From Bacillota bacterium (GTDB taxonomy: Bacteria; Bacillota; Desulfotomaculia; Desulfotomaculales; Desulfallaceae), in the NCBI GenBank assembly GCA_023439185.1, contig JAEXOR010000011.1, positions 248,001 through 312,000 on the forward strand: 64,000 nt of DNA, in the 5' to 3' direction. Numbering within the stretch: the stretch's first letter is position 1; every line of letters starts with the position of its first letter. Shown piece by piece: positions 16,979 to 25,923 of the stretch. The notes under the pieces were generated by a model that was given only the letters and a program-made list of their open reading frames with translations, ran no database searches and was not told the DNA's origin. The position numbers and the translations under genes are program-made.

Positions 16979-17958
16979 TACCGGTTCACCTCCACCGGCA
17001 CGGACATGGCATAACCGTACCTGTAAAGCGGATGCGTCCCGCGATCCCAATTGGCGGGTGTTACGTCAGCCATGCATCCCGCGGGCAAATACGGCAGCAC
17101 CGAACCCTCGGCAAACATTTTGCATGACTTTCTTCGCACCTGCCGAATTGTTTCCGGTGAGGCGGCCCACCCAGCCCTGGTGATGATTTCGAAATAAGCT
17201 CCGTCAAGGTTGTTATTCCTTTCCGCAGGCGCGGGGTAAGCAAGGGACAGCAGGCACCAAGCTTCGGCGTCGGAACTGTTTTCCCACAGCCCGTCCCACT
17301 CCGGCCCCGCAGCTTCCCACTGCGGGTCAAAGTTGCCATAACCGGTGGTGCGCAGGCCGCCCAGGCCATTTTCGCCCAGCCAGGCAAAGACTCCCGCCAG
17401 CTTGTCCCGCAGAGTGCTTTCCTCCACATCTACCAGACAGTAAAGCCCGGCCTCATTAGCAAAAACCATCATTCCGGCGTGAAAAAGGCCGGATGCAGAT
17501 GTCACCCTGTCCAGCTGGACCCGGGGAACCCTGTGGTAAGTCATGGCGGAAACCAAAATTTCTTTGGCCGGCAATATCGCGCCGGGGTCGACAGCCTTTC
17601 CGGCAACCCATTGCTTAAACATATCCAGCGGCACAAAACTCAGCCGGTGCAGCTCTTTAAATATCCGCTGGCCGTCTGCGGCGTCAGCCAACCTGGCCGC
17701 TACCTGCGGACGAGGTAAAAAAAATGTATCGCCCTTAAAGGGGAAGGCCGAAGATATCTTAAAAGACGGTTCTCCGTTATTAAAACCGTCCAGCAACTCA
17801 GTTACCGAGTAACTTCCGTAAACCGACGCCCAGGCGTGACAAAGCGCTCCAAATAGAGTATCCGAACGGACGAAGTTATCCACCGCCTCCATGCCGATAC
17901 CCGCTTTGCCCAGGTGCAGGGGGGAGTTGAAGTTTAATTTAACCAGCCAGCGGCCCAT
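16978..17958 (-). CDS. csm4: Type III-A RAMP protein Csm4
   Basis: Holds the 5' handle of crRNA and contacts Cas10. Shows KLNFNSPLHLGKAGIGM, RSDTLFGALCHAW and the glycine-rich GLGGLRTTGYGNF loop, all typical of Csm4/Cas5-group RAMPs. The length is 326 residues. It starts 11 bp after csm3 behind AGGAGGGGG, and its stop overlaps the csm5 start. Confidence 0.9.
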   Translation of the reverse strand: MGRWLVKLNFNSPLHLGKAGIGMEAVDNFVRSDTLFGALCHAWASVYGSYSVTELLDGFNNGEPSFKISSAFPFKGDTFFLPRPQVAARLADAADGQRIFKELHRLSFVPLDMFKQWVAGKAVDPGAILPAKEILVSAMTYHRVPRVQLDRVTSASGLFHAGMMVFANEAGLYCLVDVEESTLRDKLAGVFAWLGENGLGGLRTTGYGNFDPQWEAAGPEWDGLWENSSDAEAWCLLSLAYPAPAERNNNLDGAYFEIITRAGWAASPETIRQVRRKSCKMFAEGSVLPYLPAGCMADVTPANWDRGTHPLYRYGYAMSVPVEVNR

Positions 17959-17969
17959 AGCACCCCCTC

Positions 17970-18758
17970 CTAACTATAAAAAGCTGCCATTTTGTCAACC
18001 ACACCGAAGCATTCCTGAGCAGTTTCCACTTCCAGGCGCAGCACCGCGCCGCTGTTTCCAGCGTAATAATCGATGGCGCGTCCTTCAAATTCAGTAATAT
18101 TGAAAATTACTTTGCCATATCCCCGGGAACCGTGGCCGCCCAAAGTATCATCCTCAACCAGTTTCATGAGCTGGACAATATTATTCAGGTCTTCCGCAAT
18201 AATGCGGTTATCCTCTGTTTCAACGGTGTAAATGATTTCAAAATTAAATTTGGTACCTCTGGGGACACGCTCCAACTGGCGGGGATTGGCCGCCGCGGTT
18301 ACACGATCCAGTGAATTTTCAAATTTCCATTCAGTGTACTGCAGCCCGGTCTCAATTTCTGCCAGCATTTCTTTGCTGTCTGCCGTCATGTGCATGTCCC
18401 GTACGATTAACCGGCCGGGAATGTTTTTGTCACTGCCTTCCCGGCCCCCGGCAGCTCCGAACACCCGGCAGACGCGACAGGTACGGTCGGTGCATTCGTG
18501 TCTGTTGACGCCGTTGCCGCCATACCTGTTAAAAGGCAAATTAAACTTTCTTTCCAGCAGGGAGCGCATTTTTCCCTTTAAAGAGCTGCCTGGCACATAA
18601 GGCTCCCTTGTAATGGGGTCACGCACCACCGGCGAGTCAAGACCGCCAATATCAAGGTTGTTGCCGGATGCGCCAATATGTAGACCGGTTTCGCAGCTCA
18701 TCTCGCCACGTAATATTATTTTTCCCTTTAGGGGTCTGCGCTTTAAAACGTCAGCCAT
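17970..18758 (-). CDS. csm3: Type III-A backbone RAMP and target RNase Csm3
   Basis: Multi-copy backbone subunit that cuts target RNA at 6-nt intervals. The catalytic region is visible as HIGASGNNLDIGGLDSPVVRD, where the Asp in GGLDSPVVRDP is the active-site acid. It is followed by PYVPGSSLKGKMRSLLE and C-terminal LGGHGSRGYGKV. A CTDRTCRVCRVFG cysteine cluster in the middle suits the zinc site of Csm3. The gene lies between csm2 and csm4 with short spacers. Confidence 0.93.
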   Translation of the reverse strand: MADVLKRRPLKGKIILRGEMSCETGLHIGASGNNLDIGGLDSPVVRDPITREPYVPGSSLKGKMRSLLERKFNLPFNRYGGNGVNRHECTDRTCRVCRVFGAAGGREGSDKNIPGRLIVRDMHMTADSKEMLAEIETGLQYTEWKFENSLDRVTAAANPRQLERVPRGTKFNFEIIYTVETEDNRIIAEDLNNIVQLMKLVEDDTLGGHGSRGYGKVIFNITEFEGRAIDYYAGNSGAVLRLEVETAQECFGVVDKMAAFYS

Positions 18759-18777
18759 ATCCCGTTAATCCTCCCTT

Positions 18778-19206
18778 CTAGTCCCTGCCGCCATAGAACT
18801 TGTGATAAGCTACAATGCCTTCAACCAAACGGGCAAATTGTTTAAAATCTTTTGGGGTATCAACCCGATCTATACATGGATCCAGAACCAGCATCAGTGG
18901 CTTAACCTCGGTTTGCCGGCCGGCCGCGTAAGCCAGCTTGGGTTTTAACAGTTTTACCTCGTCACGGTTAAACTCTTTGCCGCCCCCGGATTCCAATTTT
19001 TTTACGGCATCAAGAAATTTTCTGATCTGGTTGGTTTTTAAATTGATTTGACTCAAGTGCTTGCCCATTTCCTCGGCATATTTGACCAAGTCATCAACGG
19101 ACAGGTCCGCCAGCTTTCCCAAGCTTTTAATGTTTGTTGCAATATTATTGGCAACCCCGCTGTCCCCGCGCTGGTCATAGCCGCCCCGTGGTCCTCTGTT
19201 AGCCAT
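18778..19206 (-). CDS. csm2: Type III-A small subunit Csm2
   Basis: A 142-residue helical protein forming the inner filament of the Csm complex. It is recognised by position directly after cas10 and by IRKFLDAVKKLE and LKPKLAYAAGRQTEVKPLM, which match Csm2. A basic, glycine-rich N-terminus (residues 1-20) is extra. The start overlaps the cas10 end by 8 bp, behind AGGAGGGGGG. Confidence 0.88.
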   Translation of the reverse strand: MANRGPRGGYDQRGDSGVANNIATNIKSLGKLADLSVDDLVKYAEEMGKHLSQINLKTNQIRKFLDAVKKLESGGGKEFNRDEVKLLKPKLAYAAGRQTEVKPLMLVLDPCIDRVDTPKDFKQFARLVEGIVAYHKFYGGRD

Positions 19207-21664
19207 CTTGTTCCCCCCTCCTGCTTAATAAATCCATCCACGTCACTGCCATATGCAGATGTGATATAAATTCCATTTTATGCAATTTCCTTTTTAAAAC
19301 CGGCCAGACAGCGCTATTTTTCAACTCCTTCAGCTCGCTTTCCCTGGCCAGGATATAGGCCAGTTTGGGCAGGTACAGCTTGCCTTCACGAAGCCAAATA
19401 TCAGCAACGGACGCCATCCGCTTGATAAATCCCTTGCTGAATTTAAACTGCAGCCGGTTGCCGTCGTCATGTAATTTGGACAACTCCGCAACTGCGGGTT
19501 CAATTATATTCTCAATTAGATTCCGTACCTCAGTCCATTTGCTTGTTCCGGTAAATAAAGGCCTGCCGTCAGGTGTAAATTGGGGTACCGGGCTGTAAAA
19601 CAGCGATATGCTGTTCCGGCCGTTATCCTTAGCTCTATCCTCGGCCTCGCCGGCCAGTTCGGCTAATTTATACAATGGATATTTAGCGTCTTGCACCACA
19701 ACGCCGCCGGAGATGGTTAAATCCGGATTATTTCCGGTGTATGCCGCAAAACACCCCGCGATATCAAAGGCCAATTCGGTTACATCATCCCAAGCACCCG
19801 CCAGAAATAAATCATCGCCACCGGAATACACAATGATAACGTTCCTGTCGCTGTCACGCGGAACAAGCCTCAGGGAAGTAACGTGCTTGCTCCGGCCCCG
19901 GCATATTTCATTGATGTGATATTTAAAGAAATGAGTCAAACTGCGCGATAAAGCGGACAAACGCGAAAAGGAGCGTTCTTTTTCCGGCAGCCCCCGGGTA
20001 AAAACAGTGCCCAGGTTGTCCACATCCATGCGTAAAATTCCAATGCGGTCGGCCCCCAAGGCCTCCCGGGCCAGTACATCGAACTCCTTATACCCCCCGT
20101 TCTGGCGGGCCGCATAATTGCCGGTAAAAAACTGAACCGCCCCGTTAAATAAATAATCGTCAATATCCCAGCTATTTAGAACGTATGTGGCATGGCTGTC
20201 CAGATTTTTAAGTTCATCGCTGGCGGCGCACACAGCATAATAAGTATCGTCAATTTGCATGGAAACGGCGCCGTCCGGTTTGTGAAGCAAACAGGCAATA
20301 TATTTTGTATTGGCCAGCTTGCCGCCCAGCTCAAAAAGCTGTTTGCAAACCGGGCATACCTCAACGCTGTCCTGTTCATCTTCCGGTTTTGTTAAAGGTT
20401 CCAGCACTGCCGATCCATTATGACAGACTGAACATAAATGCTGCTCGGGTTCACCCGGTGACCAGAAGGCAGCAGGGTCTTTGGTTATTTGATCGATAAA
20501 CTTGCGGTTTTTTTGTTCGTTCAGTAACTGTTTCAAGACACCCCATAAATAAGCGATATTCTGTTCCGGCTTATCATTGGGAATAAAGGCGCTGCCGGGA
20601 AAGGCCACCTTCGCAATGGCCAGGTAAACTTGCCCACCGTAGGCATGATATAGATAATTATTTATCTGTACCGACAAGCTGTCCAGGGCGGCAATAAACC
20701 TCCGGGTGTTGGGAGCAAGCAGGTAAAACCTGCCTCCGCCGGAATAAACGATATTTGTTCTGGGCAGTTCTGCGGCAACCAGGATTTTAGATATCACATG
20801 CTCGGCCAGAAGTTCCAGGAAAAAAGAGCGTGCGCGCAAAGTTTTTAGAGCGCCTTTGGAACTGGTGGTGTAAATGAATTTTTGCACCCCGGAAAAATCT
20901 CCGCCCACCAGTAAATAGCGCCGGTCTTGCCGGTCCAAGATTTTATCTTTCAGCAGCTCCCTCCGGTGGTTGGACCAAGTTTCTTCCATGTACCTGTAAA
21001 GGCAGGCGGCAATGGCGGCAGTGGTTTTAAGATGATCAAAAAGTGAAACGTCAGGATGGTTTTCAGGGTTGTCATCCACCACCCGGGTTTCAGACGGGAT
21101 GTAAGAGGTATATTTCTCCAGGAGCAATAAAAGGGCATTAATGTCTAAATCCGGCAGTATCTTTTTAAAATCCCCTTCGAACGCTTCCCAATGCCGCCTG
21201 TATCCCCCGGGGGAATAACTTGCCTGTGCGGCATTTCGATCACCGGGGAAATTAATTTCTCCCACAGCGCTTAAACTGTAAAAGTGCCGGCAGTTTCCAC
21301 AGGCTTCTTTGCCGTGCGGGTGGTCCAATGATATTTTAGAAAAAACCGGCATCAGAGGAAGGTCAGGCACCGGCTTTCCCGGGCCTTCCTTTTCCGGGCG
21401 TTCACCTGACGACAGGCTGTCCGCTTCATAAACAATAAGCAATTCACTGGCGGGCATGTTGAAATCGTCTGGTTGCTCCTGTTTGAAGCCTGAAGTATAG
21501 TAGTGACTGGCGGCAAATTGAGTAATGGAGTCCGGCAGTCCTTTATCCCGCAGCCATCCGGCGCCGGTGTCCCGGTATGTTTGATCGGGTTTTTCCATTG
21601 TCCGCACAATTAATTTGCCTATATCATGCAGCAGAGCGCCTATAATGAGATCCGAAAACGGCAA
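19199..21664 (-). CDS. cas10: Type III-A signature protein Cas10/Csm1
   Basis: Large subunit of about 821 residues. The N-terminal HD domain (ALLHDIGKL) is the DNase. Zinc-binding cysteines occur in CSVCHNGS and CPVCKQLF. The second Palm domain carries the GGDD motif (YSGGDDLFLAG), which makes cyclic oligoadenylates when target RNA is bound. Both activities therefore look intact, which agrees with a CARF effector downstream. An ATG at 21685 is in frame without a ribosome site; GGGAGG just inside it points to TTG 21664. It heads the operon csm1-csm2-csm3-csm4-csm5-cas6-CARF/HEPN. Confidence 0.95.
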   Translation of the reverse strand: MPFSDLIIGALLHDIGKLIVRTMEKPDQTYRDTGAGWLRDKGLPDSITQFAASHYYTSGFKQEQPDDFNMPASELLIVYEADSLSSGERPEKEGPGKPVPDLPLMPVFSKISLDHPHGKEACGNCRHFYSLSAVGEINFPGDRNAAQASYSPGGYRRHWEAFEGDFKKILPDLDINALLLLLEKYTSYIPSETRVVDDNPENHPDVSLFDHLKTTAAIAACLYRYMEETWSNHRRELLKDKILDRQDRRYLLVGGDFSGVQKFIYTTSSKGALKTLRARSFFLELLAEHVISKILVAAELPRTNIVYSGGGRFYLLAPNTRRFIAALDSLSVQINNYLYHAYGGQVYLAIAKVAFPGSAFIPNDKPEQNIAYLWGVLKQLLNEQKNRKFIDQITKDPAAFWSPGEPEQHLCSVCHNGSAVLEPLTKPEDEQDSVEVCPVCKQLFELGGKLANTKYIACLLHKPDGAVSMQIDDTYYAVCAASDELKNLDSHATYVLNSWDIDDYLFNGAVQFFTGNYAARQNGGYKEFDVLAREALGADRIGILRMDVDNLGTVFTRGLPEKERSFSRLSALSRSLTHFFKYHINEICRGRSKHVTSLRLVPRDSDRNVIIVYSGGDDLFLAGAWDDVTELAFDIAGCFAAYTGNNPDLTISGGVVVQDAKYPLYKLAELAGEAEDRAKDNGRNSISLFYSPVPQFTPDGRPLFTGTSKWTEVRNLIENIIEPAVAELSKLHDDGNRLQFKFSKGFIKRMASVADIWLREGKLYLPKLAYILARESELKELKNSAVWPVLKRKLHKMEFISHLHMAVTWMDLLSRRGEQDG

Positions 21665-21803
21665 GTAATTTTTACCTCCCCGCATTTACTAAAACAAAAC
21701 AGATTTAAGCAAATTATTCATCAAATAGTTACATTTTCCTTCTTAATTAGCTTTATTTCATTAATAGGAGCAGGTACAATAATCTTAGAATAAGAGTTTA
21801 ATT

Positions 21804-22045
21804 GTCGGACATCGAACACCTCTAGTGTGCACAAAACCCCGGCGGTGCTCGAAAAAATAACTTTTTAGCGCAGAAAAAGAGGAAAACCCACGTGACTGGC
21901 GAAATTCAGAGATGGAAAAAGTTACATGCTACATTTAGACTTGTTTAACCATGCTGCAATTTTTCCTAAAATATGGGTATGACAGAAGGGGTTCTCGAAA
22001 ACAGCTCCGGGAGCCCTTGCAGCCCAAAGCTTGAGCACCCTCACT
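21804..22045 (+). promoter_or_regulatory. Leader of CRISPR array 2
   Basis: A 242-bp segment homologous, in reverse orientation, to the leader of array 1. Its far end has the inverted pair TCGAACACC (21812-21820) and GGTGCTCGA (21844-21852), keeping the pairing seen in array 1 through a G-T wobble. Next to the repeat it shares TCTCGAAAAC and GGGAGCCCTTG with array 1. The middle has diverged. It lies upstream of cas10 but reads away from it, toward the array. Confidence 0.78.
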
Positions 22046-22535
22046 ATCAAAACAAAAATAATTCCCCTGGGGGAATTGAAACAAGGTAATAAACTTAACA
22101 TTGGTTTCGGGAGCATCGAATCAAAACAAAAATAATTCCCCTGGGGGAATTGAAACATTATGTTCATCAGTTGGGTCCCTTTTTTGTCGGCCTCGATCAA
22201 AACAAAAATAATTCCCCTGGGGGAATTGAAACATCCCCGGTCGTCTATTCTACCCTCTCGGAGCAGGTGCAATCAAAACAAAAATAATTCCCCTGGGGGA
22301 ATTGAAACTCAGAAACATATACGTGTGCTGTGGAGCCTTTTCACAGGCAATCAAAACAAAAATAATTCCCCTTGGGGAATTGAAACTTGTAATAGCAATC
22401 CGCCGCCGGCTTACAAAGTCTCGTCAAAACAAAAATAATTCCCCTAAGGGAATTGAAACGATCCGAAATCCAATAATATCGGTTTGTTGGGATCGAGCTG
22501 TCAAAAAATATTCTCCCAGAAGAAATTCTGTATGC
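22046..22535 (+). CRISPR. CRISPR array 2: 6 clear repeats and one degenerate repeat
   Basis: Repeats of 37 nt start at 22046, 22120, 22196, 22272, 22350 and 22423, with spacers of 37, 39, 39, 41 and 36 nt. A badly degraded repeat begins at about 22499 after a 39-nt spacer and marks the leader-distal end. Repeats end in ATTGAAAC on the plus strand and are the reverse complement of array 1 repeats apart from two positions, so transcription is rightward. The four leader-proximal repeats read CCCCTGGGGG; the fifth reads CCCCTTGGGG as in array 1. Confidence 0.97.
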
Positions 22536-22762
22536 TGCCTTACGCTGTCAAAAAGCTCAACTGGTGGCTGATATCCGTTAGTTTAGCTTTTTTGCTTGCA
22601 AATACCCCCCTCAACATCCATCCATCCCCTGCTTCCACTCTATCCCATTAATTTTTAAGAATTAATTAATAAATTTATTATGTATTTGCAAAGATTCCCC
22701 GTTATTTTTAAAAGCAAATGCTTTTCAGATGACGATAAAGCACGCCAAAGGAGGATGATTCA

Positions 22763-23485
22763 ATGAACAAAGCTGTTTTCAGGCAGAGCAACGGCATGTA
22801 CGCTGTCAATATAGTCTCGGCTTGCGGCGTATTCACCCCGGAGCAGTTTGCCGGCTTGGGACAAGCCGCCCTGGAATGCGGAGTATTCAGGCTGAAACTG
22901 ACCACCAGGCAAACCGTGGTGGCCGTGTTAAATGAGGAAGACCTGGCCCGGTTCGAGTCCCGTCTTCCCGCCCTTGATCTGGCTGTTTCTCCTTACGGGG
23001 GAGTTGTGCGGGCCGTAAAAGCTTGCGCCGGAAACGCGGCGCTTTGCCAACGGGCTTTGAGTGACGCGCTGGATCTCGGCATCACTTTGCAGCAAAAATA
23101 CCTGGGCCGGAAGCTGCAAAAAGACGTCAAGATCGCGGTGGCCGGCTGCCCGCGGGGCTGTACCGACCCGCTGTGCGCCGATTTCGGAGTTATCGCCCGG
23201 GGTAAGGACTGTTTCGATGTCTATATCGGCGGCCGGGGCAGCACCAAAAAACCGCTGCACGGCCGGCTTCTAGCGGAAAAATTGTCCGGCGATGAGGTTT
23301 TCAAATTGCTTGATTACGTGCTGAACGCATACGTCAAGCTGGCTCAATCCAAGGAACGATTGGCCGCCGTCGTGGCCCGGGCGGGCCTGGAGGGTTTTGT
23401 TCCGCCGGCGGGGATGTTTGCTCCCCAGGAAGTCCAGGCGGATCAAGAATTTCTGGCATTTTTATCTGGAAAGGAGGGGAACTGA
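22763..23485 (+). CDS. Small siroheme/4Fe-4S sulfite-reductase-like protein
   Basis: A 240-residue single-module member of the nitrite/sulfite reductase family. It has one ferredoxin-like half domain (residues 1-75, with LTTRQTV as the siroheme-contact strand) followed by the Fe-S/siroheme domain. Cluster cysteines appear as C88/C95 (KACAGNAALC) and C129/C133 (GCPRGC), with a further Cys138. Full enzymes have two such modules. Proteins of this size include the low-spin assimilatory-type sulfite reductases of sulfate reducers. AGGAGG precedes the ATG, and a Cys-rich partner gene follows after 2 bp. The substrate is not certain; sulfite or nitrite, or a siroheme-handling role, are all possible. 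Confidence 0.75.
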   Translation: MNKAVFRQSNGMYAVNIVSACGVFTPEQFAGLGQAALECGVFRLKLTTRQTVVAVLNEEDLARFESRLPALDLAVSPYGGVVRAVKACAGNAALCQRALSDALDLGITLQQKYLGRKLQKDVKIAVAGCPRGCTDPLCADFGVIARGKDCFDVYIGGRGSTKKPLHGRLLAEKLSGDEVFKLLDYVLNAYVKLAQSKERLAAVVARAGLEGFVPPAGMFAPQEVQADQEFLAFLSGKEGN

Positions 23486-23487
23486 AA

Positions 23488-23949
23488 ATGACCGATAGCA
23501 TAAGATCTTCCGCGCTGGTTGACCTGGAGGCCATGATTAAACCGCTGCAAAGAATATGCATGGAATGTGACCATTTTGAATCCGGCGATTGTAAGCCGGC
23601 GACGTGTATAATCGGGTTTGCCTCCCGGTCCCTGAAATTTTCATTGCAAAAGGGAATTCTTGATATTCCCGGTTCCGGAGGGCATATACCCCAATCGGAC
23701 ATGAAACCCTATTTCGTGGATAATATTGTGCCCGCCCTGGCGGAAACCTGCCTGCAATGCCGGGAATGCCGGGACAACCACAACCCGGATTGCGTTATTT
23801 CACTGACCCGTACCTGCCTGGAAAACACCATCCTGGAGAAAAACATCGAGTACCCGGGCAACGTGTTCATGTATCTGGCCATGGTCAAGGAGCAGGATTC
23901 CGGAATAGCCAAAATGCTGGCCGAAGAGATGCAAAAGAGGAAGAAATAA
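23488..23949 (+). CDS. Cys-rich protein of unknown function, partner of the siroheme protein
   Basis: A 153-residue soluble protein that I do not recognise. It has two cysteine clusters: CMECDHFESGDCKPATC near residues 25-40 and CLQCRECRDNHNPDC near 90-105. Both are compatible with Fe-S clusters or zinc. It lies 2 bp after the siroheme gene with AAGGAGGGG overlapping that gene's end, so it is translated from the same message. An electron-transfer or maturation role for the siroheme protein is an inference from the operon only. Confidence 0.7.
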   Translation: MTDSIRSSALVDLEAMIKPLQRICMECDHFESGDCKPATCIIGFASRSLKFSLQKGILDIPGSGGHIPQSDMKPYFVDNIVPALAETCLQCRECRDNHNPDCVISLTRTCLENTILEKNIEYPGNVFMYLAMVKEQDSGIAKMLAEEMQKRKK

Positions 23950-23968
23950 TTGGAGGAAAAAATAATTA

Positions 23969-23991
23969 ACCCCTACTTTTTCAGTAGGGGT
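23969..23991 (-). terminator. Terminator between convergent genes
   Basis: ACCCCTAC and GTAGGGGT pair across 7 nt. On the minus strand the hairpin is followed by a T-rich run, so it terminates the small Cys-rich gene. It may also stop the siroheme operon coming the other way. Confidence 0.75.
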
Positions 23992-23995
23992 CAAA

Positions 23996-24118
23996 TCATC
24001 TGCTCATGTTTTTGCACTGTTCAGTGGTAAACCTGGACAATCCCTGACACCCGTTGGTCCAATGATAAATGCATTTGCTGCACTGGTCGCAAATCTGATT
24101 TCTTTTTACGGCGGCCAT
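23996..24118 (-). CDS. 40-residue Cys-rich small protein
   Basis: A short reading frame with GGGAGGTG 7 bp before its ATG. It encodes MAAVKRNQICDQCSKCIYHW and 20 further residues. Five cysteines (10, 13, 16, 24, 35) in a CX2CX2CX7CX10C pattern suggest a metal or Fe-S site. It is convergent with the siroheme operon and shares its terminator. The strong ribosome site, dedicated terminator and cysteine spacing make it a likely real gene despite its size. No family recognised. Confidence 0.65.
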   Translation of the reverse strand: MAAVKRNQICDQCSKCIYHWTNGCQGLSRFTTEQCKNMSR

Positions 24119-24265
24119 TTATTGCACCTCCCTTGTTATTACAATCATTATACTGCCCAAAAATTAAAACACAATAAAAAATATGTTATATTTTTGTTAA
24201 ATTGCATAATAGGCTGTTTCATTGATTTAATTATAACATACTTTTTGCTTTAGCTAAAGGCGTTT

Positions 24266-24601
24266 TCAAGAAAAACCCAATTTATTTCCTTCCAGGGTTT
24301 TGATCAAGTGCGCAGCCGCCACCATTTTTGCGTTCAGAATATCAGGCGATTGCTCTCTGGTTAATTCCAGCTGTTGCCTGACAGATGACTCCCCGTTAAG
24401 GTTCTGCTGGATCTCTCCACTGAGTACATGGCGTGATTCGTCAAACCGGGCAAAACTAATGGCCGTGGAAAACACATCGCGCAGAATATCCCTTTCCATC
24501 TGCGGTTCGAATTCAGGCAGATAGACATTCATGCCGCGATAAATCTCAATCAATGCCGCCAGCATATATATGGGGTCCCTGTTTAATTCACCATTGTCCA
24601 T
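24266..24601 (-). CDS. Hypothetical helical protein
   Basis: About 111 residues, acidic, predicted all-helical, with no cysteines, signal peptide or membrane segment. The frame opens further upstream, but AAAGGAGA fits ATG 24601 (MDNGELNRDPIYMLAAL). It stands alone between the small Cys-rich gene and the divergent gapA. No family recognised. Confidence 0.6.
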   Translation of the reverse strand: MDNGELNRDPIYMLAALIEIYRGMNVYLPEFEPQMERDILRDVFSTAISFARFDESRHVLSGEIQQNLNGESSVRQQLELTREQSPDILNAKMVAAAHLIKTLEGNKLGFS

Positions 24602-24809
24602 ATCTGATTCTCCTTTGGTCTTGTTAATGGAAACCACTAAATATTATAGTCTTATTATCCGCCAAGTCAACCCTTGACCACAAGTTTGGCAAGTTATTTT
24701 AAGTTTAAAAGCATTTATTGACAGTCATACCTGAAACGGTAACAGCCAACACTACATTAAGGGCTTTTATTTAACCGCTGTTTGCTATGAAAGGAGTTGC
24801 CGCTGAAAA

Positions 24810-25907
24810 ATGACTGTCAAGATCGGCATTAATGGTTTTGGGCGTATCGGGCGCAATGTTTTCCGGGCCGCCCACGACAACCCGGAAGTGGAAGTGGTGG
24901 CGGTCAACGACCTGACCGACGCCAGGACGCTGGCCCATTTGTTAAAATACGACTCGGTGCACGGCGTGTTCAGCGCCGATATCAGGGCTGAAGAAGGTGG
25001 TTTTACCGTCAACGGCAAAAAAGTACGGGTGTTTGCCGAGCGCGATCCGGCGGCTCTGCCGTGGGGCAAACTGGGTACGGACATGGTAATTGAATCCACC
25101 GGGCGGTTCACCAAGGGTGAGGAAGCCTCCGCCCACCTGCGGGCCGGGGCCCGCAAAGTGGTAATCAGCGCCCCGGGCAAAAATGTGGACGCTACCATAG
25201 TTATGGGCGTCAATCATGAAACCTATGACCCGGGCAAAGATAATATTGTATCCAACGCTTCCTGCACCACTAACTGCCTGGCCCCGGTGGCTAAGGTGCT
25301 CCACCGGCAATTGGTCATCAAACACGGGATGATGACCACGGCGCACTCCTATACCAATGACCAGCAGATCTTGGACCTGCCCCACAAGGATCTGCGCCGG
25401 GCCAGGGCCGCCGGGGTGTCCATCATCCCCACCACTACCGGCGCTGCCAAAGCTGTGGGGCTGGTGCTTCCCGAACTGGAGGGCAAGCTAAACGGTTTGG
25501 CCCTGCGGGTACCCACGCCCAACGTGTCGGTGGTTGATCTGGTATGCGTGGTGGAAAAAACCGCCACGGCGGAAGAAATTAACGAGGCGCTGCGCAAGGC
25601 CGCCGACAGCGAATTGAAGGGCATTATGGCTTACAGTGACGCGCCGCTGGTATCCAAAGACTATTACGGTGATCCGCATTCGGCCATCGTGGACGGTCCG
25701 TCCACCATGGTGATGGGCGGCAGCCTGATTAAGGTGCTGGCCTGGTACGACAACGAGTGGGGGTATTCCTGCCGGGTGCTGGACCTGCTGCTGTACATGG
25801 CCAAACGTGAAAGAGGCGCTGTCACCGGCATTACCTGGACCGGCATTCAGCGCGATGATTCCGTATACCAAAGCGTTTCCGCCGCTTACTCGCCCCCCAT
25901 GCGCTAG
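24810..25907 (+). CDS. gapA: Glyceraldehyde-3-phosphate dehydrogenase, type I
   Basis: Glycolytic/gluconeogenic enzyme. The NAD-binding start is KIGINGFGRIGRNVFRAA, the catalytic Cys lies in SNASCTTNCLAP, with PTTTGAAKAVGLVLPEL, LNGLALRVPTPNVSVVDL and WYDNEWGYSCRVLDLL following. The protein is 365 residues, about 30 longer than usual, the extra being at the C-terminus after LLLYMAKRE. It is a single gene, not in the usual gap-pgk-tpi operon. AAAGGAG is 13 bp from the ATG, slightly far. Confidence 0.95.
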   Translation: MTVKIGINGFGRIGRNVFRAAHDNPEVEVVAVNDLTDARTLAHLLKYDSVHGVFSADIRAEEGGFTVNGKKVRVFAERDPAALPWGKLGTDMVIESTGRFTKGEEASAHLRAGARKVVISAPGKNVDATIVMGVNHETYDPGKDNIVSNASCTTNCLAPVAKVLHRQLVIKHGMMTTAHSYTNDQQILDLPHKDLRRARAAGVSIIPTTTGAAKAVGLVLPELEGKLNGLALRVPTPNVSVVDLVCVVEKTATAEEINEALRKAADSELKGIMAYSDAPLVSKDYYGDPHSAIVDGPSTMVMGGSLIKVLAWYDNEWGYSCRVLDLLLYMAKRERGAVTGITWTGIQRDDSVYQSVSAAYSPPMR

Positions 25908-25923
25908 ACCACGGGGGGCTTTC

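Noticed and set aside
21922..22571. Reading frames across array 2 and its leader
   Set aside because: Same repeat-derived peptides; no ribosome sites and no similarity outside the repeat.
24062..24253. Plus-strand hydrophobic 63-residue frame
   Set aside because: Antisense to the 40-residue Cys-rich gene, which has the better ribosome site and terminator.
24700..24809. TTGACA near 24716 as gapA promoter -35 box
   Set aside because: No acceptable -10 box at 16-18 bp, so no promoter was called.
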